Part shown: positions 17,741 through 28,940 of the stretch, piece after piece
How the letters are laid out: each line of letters begins with the position of its first letter
Numbering within the stretch: the stretch's first letter is position 1
Program-made: the position numbers and the translations under genes
Source: Prochlorococcus marinus str. MIT 1013
Lineage (GTDB): Bacteria; Cyanobacteriota; Cyanobacteriia; PCC-6307; Cyanobiaceae
Length of the DNA: 64,000 nucleotides
NCBI RefSeq assembly: GCF_027359395.1
Contig: NZ_CP114778.1
Location: 1-64,000 of the forward strand
Reading direction: 5' to 3'
The notes under the pieces: model-generated
Database searches by the model: none
Told to the model about the DNA's origin: nothing
What the model saw: only the letters and a program-made list of their open reading frames with translations

Positions 17741-17901
17741 TATTTTGTCCTTTTATTCGAAAAACTTACATGAAGCAGTAACTTGAAAATCATGAAATAC
17801 GTTCTCTGCAAAAGTTCGTCATACCTTTTGAATTTTTACATCCAGACGACAGTTGAAATTAGGTTATGAGGCAAGGTTGAAACATTTCTATTCGAGGAAG
17901 C

Positions 17902-20169
17902 TTAATTCTTCTTGGATTTATGCTTTAGAATCAGAACACTTAGAGGAGGAAGGCAAAGATCTATAGAATTTTCATAGCCATGTATGGTGTATAAATCTGT
18001 TGATTTTCCTCCCATATTACCTAGATTTGAACCTCCATATTGACTCGCATCTGTATTAAAAATTTCTTCATAGAATCCATCAACAGGCACGCCTATTCTG
18101 TAATTTGAATGGTCTTGAGGGGTAAAGTTTGCCACTATTACTAACCACTCTCCATCAGTTTTTTCTCTTCTCATAAAACTGATTACTGAATTTTTATTAT
18201 CATCGCAATCAATCCACTGGAATCCGTATTCGTCAAAATCATTTCTCCATAAAGCAGGTTCTTTTTTGTATAAGGTATTTAAATCATCTACTAATTTCTG
18301 TATTCCTTTGTGAGGTTCATGATTTAAGAGATCCCATTGCAAATCATCCCAAACATTCCATTCTTGACGCTGCCCAAATTCCATTCCCATAAATATTGTT
18401 TTTTTACCTGGATGTGTCCACATATATGCAAGTAAGGCTCGTGTATTAGCATACTTCTGCCAGTCGTCACCTGGCATCTTATGTAGGAGATGACTTTTTC
18501 CGTGAACAACTTCATCATGGCTTAAAGCAAGCATAAAGTTTTCGGTAAAGTTATAACAAATGGAGAAAGTAATGTTGTTTTGATTGAATTGTCTAAACCA
18601 GGGGTCAATTTCAAAATAATCGAGCATATCGTGCATCCAACCCATGTTCCACTTGAGATTGAAACCAAGTCCATCTATGTCAGTTGGTTTAGTTACCCCA
18701 GTCCATGTAGTTGATTCTTCTGCAATGGAAAGTGCACCTGGAAAATGTTGAAACAGAACGTGATTAGCCTGTTGTAGAAATCTGACTGCTTCAAAATTTT
18801 CATTCCCTCCATTTTCATTAGGTATCCATTCACCCTCAGGACGAAGATAGTCTTTGTAAAGCATTGAGGCAACTGCATCAACACGTATTCCATCTATATG
18901 AAATTGATCAAACCAGAAAATTAGATTTGCAACTAGAAAATTACGAACTTCATTTCGACTGTAATTGAAGATTAAGGTTCCCCATTCTTTATGCTCTCCA
19001 ATTCTGGGATCTGAATGCTCGTAAAGATGGCTGCCATCAAAATAAGCAAGTCCATGCTGATCTTTAGGGAAGTGGCCCGGAACCCAATCGAGAATGATTC
19101 CTATTCCTTCTTTGTGGCATGAATCAACGAAGGCTCGAAACTCATCTGGTGATCCATATCTACTAGTAGGTGCATACCAACCAGTTACTTGATACCCCCA
19201 TGAGCCATCAAAAGGGTGCTCTGAAATTGGCATAAGCTCGATATGAGTGAAGCCTCTCTCTTTGACATAGGGAATGACCTTATTTGCTAACTCTTTATAA
19301 GTAAGCAATCTTGAGCCAGGCTTCATATCTGCGGCTGGAACAGGGGCTCTATGATCTCCGTTTGAGTTGATAAATGGATCGTCTGAGGAAGCATGCATCC
19401 AGCTTCCTAAATGCATTTCATAAACCGATATTGGTTGCGCTAAAGGATCTCTATTGTCGCGATTGGATATCCAAGACTGATCATTCCATTGAAATGAATC
19501 GATTTTTGATATGACTGAGCTTTTTGCAGGCCTTACTTCATGTTGAAAACCATAAGGGTCGGCTTTCTCATAGCAATGTCCTTTTTCAGTCCTGATTTCA
19601 TATTTGTATAAATCTCCCTCACTTAGACCAGGTATGAATAGTTCCCAAATTCCCCCTAGACGTTTTTGCATAGGGTGATGTCGGCCATCCCATGAATTGA
19701 GATCACCAATAAGGGAAACGCTTCTTGCATTAGGCGCCCATAAGCAAAACATAACTCCTTGCTTATTATCTATTTCAGTGAGGTGAGCACCCATTTTTCG
19801 CCAGATGTGATGGTGATTTCCCTCCGCGAAAAGATGTCTATCAATTTCACCCATCCACTCTTTTCGGAAGCTCCAAGGATCATTTTGAACATGTTCAATG
19901 CCTCCTCTCTGTACTTTTACTTGATAATCAGTACCGGGATCTTTTTCGGTAACTCCTTCAAAGATCCATTCGTGATTTGGATTTTGTAGCTGGATTTTTG
20001 TTCCTTGTATTATCAGTTCAACTGCACTTGCCTCAGGCATCCATATTCGAATTATCCATTTATCTTTAAACGGTTGAGGACCAAGAATAGAAAAAGGATT
20101 TTCATGTCTGCATTCAGAAAGTCTTTGTCCGTCATCTTTCAAAGAATCTAGAAGAATAGAGACGGTCAT
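17902..20169 (-). CDS. glgB: 1,4-alpha-glucan branching enzyme
   Basis: GlgB puts alpha-1,6 branches into glycogen, the carbon store filled by day. The 755 residues include two N-terminal carbohydrate-binding modules (about 20-110 and 120-220), a GH13 TIM barrel, and a C-terminal all-beta domain. The catalytic residues are visible: Asp near 430 ([12 protein letters not shown]), Glu near 482 (SIAEEST) and the conserved HD near 552 (LSHDEVVHG). Length is typical for cyanobacteria. Its partner glgA lies 28 kb away in this window. Confidence 0.97.
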   Translation of the reverse strand: MTVSILLDSLKDDGQRLSECRHENPFSILGPQPFKDKWIIRIWMPEASAVELIIQGTKIQLQNPNHEWIFEGVTEKDPGTDYQVKVQRGGIEHVQNDPWSFRKEWMGEIDRHLFAEGNHHHIWRKMGAHLTEIDNKQGVMFCLWAPNARSVSLIGDLNSWDGRHHPMQKRLGGIWELFIPGLSEGDLYKYEIRTEKGHCYEKADPYGFQHEVRPAKSSVISKIDSFQWNDQSWISNRDNRDPLAQPISVYEMHLGSWMHASSDDPFINSNGDHRAPVPAADMKPGSRLLTYKELANKVIPYVKERGFTHIELMPISEHPFDGSWGYQVTGWYAPTSRYGSPDEFRAFVDSCHKEGIGIILDWVPGHFPKDQHGLAYFDGSHLYEHSDPRIGEHKEWGTLIFNYSRNEVRNFLVANLIFWFDQFHIDGIRVDAVASMLYKDYLRPEGEWIPNENGGNENFEAVRFLQQANHVLFQHFPGALSIAEESTTWTGVTKPTDIDGLGFNLKWNMGWMHDMLDYFEIDPWFRQFNQNNITFSICYNFTENFMLALSHDEVVHGKSHLLHKMPGDDWQKYANTRALLAYMWTHPGKKTIFMGMEFGQRQEWNVWDDLQWDLLNHEPHKGIQKLVDDLNTLYKKEPALWRNDFDEYGFQWIDCDDNKNSVISFMRREKTDGEWLVIVANFTPQDHSNYRIGVPVDGFYEEIFNTDASQYGGSNLGNMGGKSTDLYTIHGYENSIDLCLPPLSVLILKHKSKKN

Positions 20170-20225
20170 GACTTATCGCTTAAATAGCTAGTAAGCTTAA
20201 TCCTATGCAAGTAAATATTGAACCC

Positions 20226-21803
20226 CTAAGAGGAAATAAGTGATTCAAATTTAAGTTTTGAATTTAAAAGTAATAGTGAAATTGTAGTCACTAGGCAGTT
20301 AGGGCTAGGTTCTGCGCACAAATATTGACTCTGACCAGGATTTATTCCAATTGCTGGCCATCCTGATCCTGAGATTGAAATTCTTAAGCGATCTCCTTCT
20401 TTAAATGTTGCCAGAATCGGTTGAAGTCTGATTTGTTTAGCGCTTTTTATGCCTTTATCACAATTAGCAATTCTGAGAACACCAGTAGAAAGTTGAGTGG
20501 CAGTATTCTCAACCGCAGTAGGAATTATTGATAATGCAACAAACAGATCAAAACTTTCTCTGTCGCACTTGGTTTCTAAAAAAAGATTTGGAATACCTTC
20601 CAGCCTGAGATTATTCAAAATAGGATCTGATGTAAATACTGCGACATCAGGTCGAATATCAAGATTATACCTGTTCGCTTCACCCGCAGTATCACTGAGA
20701 TGTCCTCCGATTGCTGGTATTGGTCTCCATGGGTCGTGAACTAAATTCACTTCACTATCGGATTCTAAATCAGAATAAGGGACTAGGCGTCCTTCAAGAT
20801 GACTTGTTGCGGCTAAACCTTCGCTAAGAAGATTCCATGTAGGAGCTTTATTTTGAACCGAAAGTTCCCAACTCTTAGTGGTTAGATTCCATAGATTGAT
20901 TTGAGGGAAATCAATCTCTTTGTTTTTTTCTTTTAAATGAGAATCAAAAAAATCTAACTGGGTACGTTGTACACCCTCCCACCATTGAAGATGAGTAGCA
21001 GGACCAATTAGTAATTTAGGATTGCCTCCTGTCTTTTTAGATTTCTCAAAAATATCTAAAATCCCTTTCAAATGAGGATCCCACCAACCCCCAATTAGGA
21101 GCAAAGGTTTTTTTAACCAGCTATCTAATGGCTCATGGGTTTTCCATTGAGGAGTTTTGCTAGACGAAAGATTTAGCCATTTATATGCCATCCCTTCTGG
21201 ATCATTCTTTTTGAGTAAATAATGACCGTTATATAAGTATTTTTTCGATTCAAGATTTTCACGGATTTCGTGCCAAGCTGTCCAATTTTTCTCTCTTTGT
21301 GCTTTTTGGGCGGCTAATTGCAAACCCCATCCAATTCCCAAGTGCCACCAAAACGCTCCTCCTTCACAACTCCAATGTTCATTCTCTGAAAGACCTGTCA
21401 TTGCAGGAATAATGCAATCAGGTGGAGGAGTACCTTCCTCCGCAATGAGTTGTGTTAAGCCTTGATATGAAAAACCGTATGTGCCTAGTAGGCCATTGCA
21501 TTCAGGCAAGGATCGAACCCAATTGTGAGTTTGACTAGTGTCTGAAGCTTCTTGACTGAAACCTGAAAACTCTCCTTCAGACCCACCTTGACCTCGTACA
21601 TCTTGTATGACGACTAGATAGCCCTTACTAGCCCACCAAGATGGATGAGCATACGTAATTGTAGAAGCAATTTCTCTTCCATATGGCTGGCGCATAAGTA
21701 AGACAGGCCATGGACCTTTTCCCTGAGGCGACCAGATTCGAGATTTTAGTAATGTTCCGTCTCTAAGTTTTAAGCCTTCGTCCCTGTATCTTATAGAATT
21801 CAT
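20226..21803 (-). CDS. CocE/NonD (X-Pro dipeptidyl peptidase S15) family hydrolase
   Basis: A 525-residue alpha/beta hydrolase with a C-terminal jelly-roll domain. The nucleophile elbow is GTYGFSYQG (Ser), the acid is the Asp in GGWWDPHLKG and the His lies in GPATHLQWW. The early YGREIASTITYAHPSWWASKGY and DVRGQGGSEG segments are diagnostic of the S15/CocE family, which contains dipeptidases, cocaine esterase and acylases. No signal peptide is seen, so it is probably cytoplasmic. Natural substrate unknown. The small secreted-protein gene ends its reading frame nine bases upstream, so they are likely co-transcribed. Confidence 0.88.
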   Translation of the reverse strand: MNSIRYRDEGLKLRDGTLLKSRIWSPQGKGPWPVLLMRQPYGREIASTITYAHPSWWASKGYLVVIQDVRGQGGSEGEFSGFSQEASDTSQTHNWVRSLPECNGLLGTYGFSYQGLTQLIAEEGTPPPDCIIPAMTGLSENEHWSCEGGAFWWHLGIGWGLQLAAQKAQREKNWTAWHEIRENLESKKYLYNGHYLLKKNDPEGMAYKWLNLSSSKTPQWKTHEPLDSWLKKPLLLIGGWWDPHLKGILDIFEKSKKTGGNPKLLIGPATHLQWWEGVQRTQLDFFDSHLKEKNKEIDFPQINLWNLTTKSWELSVQNKAPTWNLLSEGLAATSHLEGRLVPYSDLESDSEVNLVHDPWRPIPAIGGHLSDTAGEANRYNLDIRPDVAVFTSDPILNNLRLEGIPNLFLETKCDRESFDLFVALSIIPTAVENTATQLSTGVLRIANCDKGIKSAKQIRLQPILATFKEGDRLRISISGSGWPAIGINPGQSQYLCAEPSPNCLVTTISLLLLNSKLKFESLISS

Positions 21804-21812
21804 TACTTTGTC

Positions 21813-22082
21813 TTAAAAAGTTTCTGGGCAATAAAGACCTCTTACGTACATAGAAAGGATCTCAGCATCAACTTCGCTTATATTTTTTTGAATTGAAATT
21901 TTCTGAATAGATTGTTGTGAACCAGCTGAAATATTTTCTTTATTTAATTCTCTGAAACTTTCGCAAATAGACTTTGCTTCATCGGGATTCCTTTTTACAA
22001 CCTCAAGAAGTCTTGATTGAGCCATTGCACCTTGACTAATTCCAAATGATGTAAATATTAAAGTGATTAGTAAACCATTCAT
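21813..22082 (-). CDS. Small secreted protein of unknown function
   Basis: 89 residues. A clear signal peptide (LLITLIFTSFGISQGAMA) ends with an AMA|Q cleavage site. The mature part is about 70 residues, helical, with two Cys (in SICESF and GLYCPETF) that could form a disulphide in the periplasm or lumen. I do not recognise the family. It sits just upstream of the S15 hydrolase gene in a minus-strand run beginning with ycf51. Confidence 0.6.
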   Translation of the reverse strand: MNGLLITLIFTSFGISQGAMAQSRLLEVVKRNPDEAKSICESFRELNKENISAGSQQSIQKISIQKNISEVDAEILSMYVRGLYCPETF

Positions 22083-22144
22083 TTTCGTTAGTTTACCTAG
22101 TTTTTTTTTAATTATATTCTATTACCTAATTGTTCTTGGGTAAA

Positions 22145-22543
22145 TTAAATAATGCTTTTTTTCGCTTTCTCTATTAAAAAGTGGGCTTTTTTTAGATCTA
22201 TTATTGGAATTCTTCCTGTTCGAAGAATTCTTTCAAAGCGTCCAGTCTTTTGAACTAGCTCTTGAGGAGTAAGTCGTGAAATGGCCTTGTTGGTAATTAA
22301 TCCTGAGTGCATCAGCAAGGCTGCTTCGTTGAGTTGAATATCTAAAGTACATATAAAATACGCTATACATTTAAGTCTTTTTAGATTGCGAACACTACCT
22401 AGACTTCCATAGATTAGATGATTTATTTCTTCATCGCTGATAGATAATAAAGAATCCCATGTTTTTATATTATTTGATAAAAGTATTTTTTCTTCTTGAT
22501 AAAATGTTTTAGGAAGATCTTTCAATAATGAGTTATTATTCAT
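22145..22543 (-). CDS. DUF4332-like (helix-hairpin-helix type) protein
   Basis: 132 residues, mainly helical. The segments LSNNIKTWDSLLSISDEEI and ALLMHSGLITNKAISRLTPQ resemble the repeated helix-hairpin-helix units of DUF4332 proteins, in which a short helix, a turn and a second helix recur. Such units usually bind DNA or proteins, but no function is known for this family in cyanobacteria. Its start overlaps the end of the ycf51 gene by eight bases, so they are coupled. Confidence 0.65.
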   Translation of the reverse strand: MNNNSLLKDLPKTFYQEEKILLSNNIKTWDSLLSISDEEINHLIYGSLGSVRNLKRLKCIAYFICTLDIQLNEAALLMHSGLITNKAISRLTPQELVQKTGRFERILRTGRIPIIDLKKAHFLIEKAKKSII

Positions 22544-23075
22544 CAGTCTCTAATAAAGTGATTTCTTCAATTTCAGCATTATTTGATAAATATTCACTTG
22601 CAGAATAATTCCTGTCTGGTAATTCTATTATCTTTGATTCTTTTAAATCATTTATTAATTCACCTAGAACAATTGGTTTACTTATTCCATCACCAGCTGA
22701 TTCTATCTTTCTTAGCCTGACTTTGACCTGAGCGCCATTTCTTCCTCCCCCTTTCAAATTACCAGCTATTTGTAACAATGTTGGTTTTACAGCTTCTTTA
22801 GGGAAATCATTTGATGCTTGAGCAACAACTAAATCAAATCCATTGTCATAAACAATAGGAGCATATTTGTAACCTTCGACATTAAGCGGAGGAGAATAAC
22901 TTTGCTCAAAGGCCCAGCAACTAGCAGATAGTAAAAGTGTGAAAATTGTTGTCCCAGTTAGTCGGAATTTAATTCCCCAATTAAATAAATAAGCCAAAAC
23001 AGTCAAGACGCCAAGTCCTGAGCCTCCCCAGGCTAGCCATTTTGTAACATCTTGGATAACTTCAATAATAGACAT
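22536..23075 (-). CDS. Ycf51 / DUF2518 family protein
   Basis: 179 residues with two N-terminal membrane helices (about 12-34 and 38-54) and a soluble C-terminal domain. The arrangement and the WLAWGGSGLGVLTVLAYLFNWG region match Ycf51 (DUF2518), found in cyanobacteria and red-lineage plastids. It is probably a thylakoid or plasma-membrane protein; its biochemical role is unknown to me. It is divergent from the TamB-like gene (67 bases) and heads the minus-strand run that continues to the S15 hydrolase. Confidence 0.75.
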   Translation of the reverse strand: MSIIEVIQDVTKWLAWGGSGLGVLTVLAYLFNWGIKFRLTGTTIFTLLLSASCWAFEQSYSPPLNVEGYKYAPIVYDNGFDLVVAQASNDFPKEAVKPTLLQIAGNLKGGGRNGAQVKVRLRKIESAGDGISKPIVLGELINDLKESKIIELPDRNYSASEYLSNNAEIEEITLLETDE

Positions 23076-23142
23076 AGGCTGGTTTCTCCTGAATTGATTC
23101 TTTATAGTTTGTTAGCTCCCCCAAGTTTGAGAAACAATTTTC

Positions 23143-26100
23143 ATGGGAGATGAGTGGAGTTCTAAAAGATTAAAGCAGTGGGGACTTGCTGGAACCTTTG
23201 CGGCATTGGGTGGTGTTTTGATTTGGAGTGGCGCAGACCTACTATTAAGTAGGACTATAAGCCGTTTTTCTCCACAAATAGAGAAAACATTATCTAATTC
23301 ATTAGGTCACCCTTTAAAAATAGGTTCATACAGAGGTCTTAAACCATGGGGAGTTGAGTTGGGGCCAACAATTCTACTTCCAGGTATTAAAGATTCTTCC
23401 TCAGTTAATATTTCAAATTTAACAATTAAATTTGCTCCTTTTGCGAGTTTATTTAATTGGCAACCAGTTGCAATATTTAATCCAAAAGGAACAGAAATTT
23501 TATTAAGCAAAAATGATACTGGTTCGTTTTGGATTCTTCCCCATAATGATAATCCTAAGAAAATCAACCTTCAACTAAAATTTAATTTAAAAGAACCAAC
23601 CAAAATTGTATTTAATTCTGGAGATACGACATTATTAGCGAAAGGTGATCTATCTCTCAATCTTGGTAAGAAAAAGATTTATGGTGCGATTAATCTAGAC
23701 TCTAAAAAACAAGGAAGCCTTTTTATTGCGGGAAATGGGTATTGGGATGGAATAGAATTTAAAACTAAAGTAAAAATTAATAAATTAAGTCTTAGTATCT
23801 TTGAGGGGATTTTAGGAAATAAGACTAATATTATCACTAGAGGAAATATAAATGGAAGTCTAAATTTGGGAGTCAAGAAAGGTTTAATCAGATGTAAGGG
23901 TGATTTACTGTTTAATGATTTAACTCTAAAAGGAGGACCTCTAAGGGAGACCTTGTCTACAAATAATTCAAAAATAAAGTGTGATAATAATAAATTTATG
24001 TTAATTGATTCTAACTGGAATTATGGATATTGGGATATATCTAACTCATCTGAAATACCATTTTATAAAAAAGATAAAACTTATATAAATTCTGTAACTT
24101 CTATTAAGATTAAAGATTTCGAACATAAACCACTTTCTTTAAAATTAAAATTACCAATTTCAATAGTTGATCGGCAATTTATTCCTGGTGAATTAAATGC
24201 TAATTTTAATTTAGAATCTTTTCCTTTAGGCGCGTTAAATCCAATACTAAATGCCTCATTATCAGGAAAATTAAATACAAAAGGTGATTTTCGTGGCCCC
24301 TTATCTTCTCTGAACTCTGCTATTAACCTTTCTTTAAACAATCCACAGATTAATGGTATCCGATTAAGAGAAAAATGGAGAGGTTCTTTTACTCGAATTC
24401 CAGGTGAACAGAAATGGGGTAGTTTGAGAATGGTATCGGAAGGTGCTTCTATCCCTGGTGATCTTCAAATTAACTTTAATAAGGATGGAAGTTTTAATGA
24501 TTTAAATCTAAATAGATTAGGAGGTAAAATAAGTCTAAATCCTAAATTAAATGCATTTGAATGGGATGCTAATAAATTTAGATTAGATCGAGTAGAAGTG
24601 GCTTTCCCGCCAGAGAAAAGTTTTAAACGAATCTTTGGGGAAGTTTCAGGTAATGGACAATTTTCTCTTGATCCATTATTTCTTAATGGTGATTTAAATT
24701 TAGATTATTTTAGATTGTTAGGTTTCAAAGTAAATAAGGCAAGCATTAAAGGTCAGATTAAAAATTCAGAAACCAATTTAACAGGTGAATTAATACCAAC
24801 TGAAAAGGGAAAGATTAAGTTTGACATTAATAATGGGTCCGAATTTTCTTTGTTAGCTCAAGTTAAGGATGTAAGCTCTAGTTGGATTACAGCTACAGCT
24901 TTAGAGTTGCCTAAATTAGGATTGAAGTATTCAGATGCAATGGGTAAGGCTGAAGACTTAGAAAAATTTATAATTGGTTATTCAAATAGTTCTATAGATA
25001 GTCAGTTTGACGCTTTAACTAGGTCTCAGGATTCATATAGAGATGAGATATCTAGGATAAATAATCAGAGCATTATTAACCCTTATGATCTTAATGGGAA
25101 TATTAATGCTGATATTAAATTAAGTGGTCCAACTCTATCTGATTTAAATGTAGAAGCAAAAGCCTTTGGTAAGGTTTGGACAGACAAAATAAAGATTCTA
25201 AGTCCCAATGATATAAAACCTTTTAAAGCAACTTTTAATGGGAATCTATCTTCAGGTATGGGAGATTTTTCTTTACTTGATTTTAATTTTTCATTATTAT
25301 CTTTATTTGCACCAATACCTTCTGCAGTTGATGGGTATTTTGGTCTAAAGGGTAAATATATTTTAGGCAATTCCACCCCACAAGTTACAGCAGATTTAAT
25401 TATTAAGAATACAGTAATTTATAACAGAAATATTATTTTAGATAATGGAAATATTAAATTTAAAGATAATTATCTAGAATTTGATATTGCTCTAAGGGAT
25501 AAATCTTCGGCAAATCCTGTTAAGTTAGGTGGAACCTACCCATTAATTAGTTCTTACCCTATTGATCTAAAGGTCGAAAGTCATGGTGATGGGTTGGCGT
25601 TTTTGACTGGACTAACGAAAGGGAATGTTTCTTGGACCTCAGGGACAGCTGATCTAAGCTTGTTGATTAGAGGAACCCCTGCAAAACCTCTTGCGAATGG
25701 GTTTTTGGTTTTGAAAAACAGTGAGCTACTTTTTCAAGATAAAAAGATTCATAATTTGAATAGCACAATAGTTTTTGATTTCAATAGACTTGAAGTCCGT
25801 ACTCTAAAAGCAAATACAGGAGCAAACGGCATCATTAACAGTCAAGGTGGAATTTCATTATTTGATTCTCAATTAAGTGAAAGCGAGCCATTGGCTATTT
25901 CTATAGAAAAAACACGAATCAAGACCGCATTTACTGACATCAGCGCTTCGTCTAACATTGTTGTTAAGGGATCTATTTTTAAACCTCAATTAGCAGGTGA
26001 AGTATTTATTTTAGAAGGTTCAATTTTTGCTAAAAGAGCTAATAATTCAGGTAAGACTTCATCTGAAAAAAGAGATTCTATGGTGAAAATAAGTCGTAGA

Positions 26101-27090
26101 TTACCAGAACAAAAATGGAACCAGAGAGAACCCCTGGTTTTATTTATTCAAGATGAAGATGCACCTGCAAGTCGTATAATTAGTTCTGGCTTGCCTAAAG
26201 GGTTTGAGTCAATAATCTTTGATAATTTAAAGCTTGTACTGGGCCCTTCATTGCGATTGGTTTCACAACCCTTGGCAAGCTTCGAAACAAATGGATTCCT
26301 TTTCTTAAATGGTACTTTTGACGAAACACTTGATGTTAGTGGAGTTATTAAGCTTGTAAGTGGTTACGTTAATCTCTTTACGACTACCTTTAATTTAGAT
26401 CAAAGTGAACCTAATGTAGCCGTATTTGTACCGTCTATGGGCTTGGTTCCATATGTTGACGTGACTTTGAAAAGCCGTGTTCCAGATAATGTTAGAGACG
26501 TCAGTAACTTTTCCTCTAATGGTATGGCATCATTTGGTATTGGAGGATCTCGTTTTGTAAATGTCGAAGTAACGGCCTCTGGGCCTGCAGATCGTATTAG
26601 TGAAAACTTTCAATTAAGAAGTACTCCAACTTTGGGAAGAAGTGAGTTGTTAGGACTTATAGGAGGTAATTCTCTTGCAAATCTAATAAGTAGTGGAGGA
26701 AATAGTGATGTGCTTGCTAGCTTTTTGAATAGATCTTTTGCTTCGTATCTTCAAGGCAATATTAATGGTTTTTTAAGTGATAGGCTTCAAATATCTTTGT
26801 ATCCTGCATATATAAATGGATCAGATTCAGACGATGATGCTAGTGATAGTAGTTCTTCAAGTACTGATCAGGAAGATACGAATTTGCCAGGTCAACAGGC
26901 ATGGGTGACAGAAATAGGAGTTGACCTTAACGATAAAATTAATTTTTCAGTTCAGGCTGCTCCTAACAGACAAGATATTCCACCGAAAGGAAATATTACT
27001 TTTCAAATGAATCCCAACGTAGGTCTACTAGGCTCGTTTGATAAGAATGGGAATTGGCAAAGTCAGCTTCAACTCTATTTTAGATATTAA
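23143..27090 (+). CDS. TamB-like (Tic236-type) translocation and assembly protein
   Basis: A 1315-residue envelope protein. It has one N-terminal membrane helix (about 15-33) and then a very long beta-rich region of alternating polar and hydrophobic strands, as in AsmA/TamB proteins that form a hydrophobic groove bridging inner and outer membranes. The C-terminal 400 residues contain the DUF490/TamB core (FETNGFLFLNGTFDE; GRSELLGLIGG) and end in LQLYFRY, a terminal aromatic as in the family. An acidic Ser/Asp stretch interrupts the core near 1226-1246. The plastid homologue is Tic236. Likely roles are outer-membrane protein assembly or lipid transport; the choice is open. Confidence 0.9.
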   Translation: MGDEWSSKRLKQWGLAGTFAALGGVLIWSGADLLLSRTISRFSPQIEKTLSNSLGHPLKIGSYRGLKPWGVELGPTILLPGIKDSSSVNISNLTIKFAPFASLFNWQPVAIFNPKGTEILLSKNDTGSFWILPHNDNPKKINLQLKFNLKEPTKIVFNSGDTTLLAKGDLSLNLGKKKIYGAINLDSKKQGSLFIAGNGYWDGIEFKTKVKINKLSLSIFEGILGNKTNIITRGNINGSLNLGVKKGLIRCKGDLLFNDLTLKGGPLRETLSTNNSKIKCDNNKFMLIDSNWNYGYWDISNSSEIPFYKKDKTYINSVTSIKIKDFEHKPLSLKLKLPISIVDRQFIPGELNANFNLESFPLGALNPILNASLSGKLNTKGDFRGPLSSLNSAINLSLNNPQINGIRLREKWRGSFTRIPGEQKWGSLRMVSEGASIPGDLQINFNKDGSFNDLNLNRLGGKISLNPKLNAFEWDANKFRLDRVEVAFPPEKSFKRIFGEVSGNGQFSLDPLFLNGDLNLDYFRLLGFKVNKASIKGQIKNSETNLTGELIPTEKGKIKFDINNGSEFSLLAQVKDVSSSWITATALELPKLGLKYSDAMGKAEDLEKFIIGYSNSSIDSQFDALTRSQDSYRDEISRINNQSIINPYDLNGNINADIKLSGPTLSDLNVEAKAFGKVWTDKIKILSPNDIKPFKATFNGNLSSGMGDFSLLDFNFSLLSLFAPIPSAVDGYFGLKGKYILGNSTPQVTADLIIKNTVIYNRNIILDNGNIKFKDNYLEFDIALRDKSSANPVKLGGTYPLISSYPIDLKVESHGDGLAFLTGLTKGNVSWTSGTADLSLLIRGTPAKPLANGFLVLKNSELLFQDKKIHNLNSTIVFDFNRLEVRTLKANTGANGIINSQGGISLFDSQLSESEPLAISIEKTRIKTAFTDISASSNIVVKGSIFKPQLAGEVFILEGSIFAKRANNSGKTSSEKRDSMVKISRRLPEQKWNQREPLVLFIQDEDAPASRIISSGLPKGFESIIFDNLKLVLGPSLRLVSQPLASFETNGFLFLNGTFDETLDVSGVIKLVSGYVNLFTTTFNLDQSEPNVAVFVPSMGLVPYVDVTLKSRVPDNVRDVSNFSSNGMASFGIGGSRFVNVEVTASGPADRISENFQLRSTPTLGRSELLGLIGGNSLANLISSGGNSDVLASFLNRSFASYLQGNINGFLSDRLQISLYPAYINGSDSDDDASDSSSSSTDQEDTNLPGQQAWVTEIGVDLNDKINFSVQAAPNRQDIPPKGNITFQMNPNVGLLGSFDKNGNWQSQLQLYFRY

Positions 27091-27237
27091 ATAAATGAAT
27101 AGTTGAATAAAATGACTTAATAAAAAATTGCTTAGTTAGATAGATTTTTATCTTCTTTTATTGCTTGATTCGCCATTAAAGGAATATTTTAAAGATAGTA
27201 CAAAATTATCTTTGATTAAATAGTTGATCTAAATCAA

Positions 27238-28554
27238 ATGAGTACAAACTTTTCAGTTCCTGATCCTACGCCCCAGCTAATAAAAGTAGCAGAGAGTGCA
27301 AAAGAAGCTTCTGTTTTGCTTGGTCAATCCACTAATGAACAAAGGTGTGAGGCTTTGATCGAAATGGCAAATGCTTTGAATGATAACGCCGATGAGATAT
27401 TGAAAGCAAATATTCAAGATCTTGAAAGATCAGAAAAAGAAGGGTTGAATAAATCACTTTTATCAAGACTTCAGTTAACAAAAACTAAACTCAAAGGATG
27501 CATTGACGGGGTTCTAAAAGTTTCAAATCTTGTAGATCCAATAGGTAATAGACAACTTCATAGGAAATTGGATGAAAACCTTATCCTTGAGAGAGTGACA
27601 GTTCCATTAGGAGTATTAGGAGTCATATTTGAATCGAGACCAGATGCATTGATACAAATAGCATCTCTTGCTGTTCGTTCTGGTAATGGAGCTTTATTAA
27701 AAGGAGGAAGTGAAGCAAAAGCTACAAATCAAGCAATAATGGATTCTCTTGATAAGGGTTTAAGCAAATCCAATGTGGGTTCAGGAGCTTTGTCTTTGCT
27801 CACTACACGTCAAGAAAGTTTAGGCTTACTTCATTTAGATCGGTTTGTGAATTTGATAATACCTAGAGGTAGTAATGAGTTAGTTCAATTTATTCAAGAA
27901 AATACACGTATCCCTGTCTTAGGGCATGCTGATGGAATTTGTCATTTATATGTAGATAATTCTGTAGATATTACTAAAGCTATAAACATAGCTTTAGATA
28001 GTAAGATTCAATATCCTGCTGCTTGTAATGCTATTGAGACATTATTAATTCATGAAGATGTTGCAGAGATGTTTTTGAAAAAAGGTTTGCCAATTTTTTC
28101 AAGTGCTGGAGTTACTCTTAAGGGAGATGCAAAGAGTCAATCTTTAGGGGTGAAAAATAGGGCTGATGAAGCTGACTGGTCTACAGAATATCTTGATCTA
28201 ATTCTTTCGATCAAAATCGTTCGTAATGCAGACGAAGCTCTTGAACATATTCGTAAATATAGCTCTCGTCATACTGAGGCGATAGTTACTGATGACAAGA
28301 AAGTTGCTGAAAAGTTTTTAAGTTCGGTTGATAGTGCAGGTGTTTACCATAATTGCTCTACTCGTTTTGCTGATGGTTTCCGGTATGGGTTTGGAGCTGA
28401 AGTTGGGATAAGTACTCAGACTCTTCCACCAAGAGGCCCAGTAGGATTGGAAGGGTTAGTTACCTATCGCTATTATCTCAGAGGTGATGGTGATCTCGTT
28501 AAGGATTTCGCTTCTGGAGATAGGAGCTTTTCTCATATTGATTTACCATTATGA
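27238..28554 (+). CDS. proA: Glutamate-5-semialdehyde dehydrogenase (gamma-glutamyl phosphate reductase)
   Basis: ProA reduces gamma-glutamyl phosphate to glutamate semialdehyde in proline synthesis. The 438-residue aldehyde-dehydrogenase-type protein has [15 protein letters not shown], the [12 protein letters not shown] segment, the catalytic Cys near 262 in [13 protein letters not shown], and the C-terminal [18 protein letters not shown] signature. Length is normal. Its stop overlaps the folB start by four bases. proB is not adjacent. Confidence 0.97.
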   Translation: MSTNFSVPDPTPQLIKVAESAKEASVLLGQSTNEQRCEALIEMANALNDNADEILKANIQDLERSEKEGLNKSLLSRLQLTKTKLKGCIDGVLKVSNLVDPIGNRQLHRKLDENLILERVTVPLGVLGVIFESRPDALIQIASLAVRSGNGALLKGGSEAKATNQAIMDSLDKGLSKSNVGSGALSLLTTRQESLGLLHLDRFVNLIIPRGSNELVQFIQENTRIPVLGHADGICHLYVDNSVDITKAINIALDSKIQYPAACNAIETLLIHEDVAEMFLKKGLPIFSSAGVTLKGDAKSQSLGVKNRADEADWSTEYLDLILSIKIVRNADEALEHIRKYSSRHTEAIVTDDKKVAEKFLSSVDSAGVYHNCSTRFADGFRYGFGAEVGISTQTLPPRGPVGLEGLVTYRYYLRGDGDLVKDFASGDRSFSHIDLPL

Positions 28555-28940
28555 GTCAGTTTCATAATTTAAGCGCAATTCATATAAAAGATATAAATTT
28601 ATGGGCCCACGTAGGTGTTTTAGAAAGTGAGCGAATACATGGTCAAAGCTTTCTTCTTGACATCAGTTTTTGGTTGGATTTGGATGAGTCATCCAAGCTT
28701 GATCAATTAGATAAATCATTAGACTATAGTGAAGCAATTAGAGCAGTTAAAAAACTTTCATTTGAAATCAAATGCTTAACGATTGAATATTTTAGTGATC
28801 AAATTTTGAATCTTCTTGAGTCTCTATATGGTCCAGTTCCAATTCATATTCTGCTGACAAAATGCTCGCCACCAATATGTGGATTCACTGGAACTGTTTT
28901 AATCGAAAAAAAAAGGAATTTCTTCTTTCCTATTAATTAA
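28551..28940 (+). CDS. folB: Dihydroneopterin aldolase
   Basis: FolB cleaves dihydroneopterin to hydroxymethyl-dihydropterin in folate synthesis. The 129-residue T-fold protein has the [12 protein letters not shown] segment with the catalytic Glu, the LDYSEAI substrate-binding motif, TIEYFSDQI, and the conserved Lys of LLTKCSPP. Its ATG lies inside the end of proA (ATGA overlap), and its stop codon is directly followed by the TTG of the lipase-like gene, so all three are one transcript. Confidence 0.93.
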   Translation: MSQFHNLSAIHIKDINLWAHVGVLESERIHGQSFLLDISFWLDLDESSKLDQLDKSLDYSEAIRAVKKLSFEIKCLTIEYFSDQILNLLESLYGPVPIHILLTKCSPPICGFTGTVLIEKKRNFFFPIN

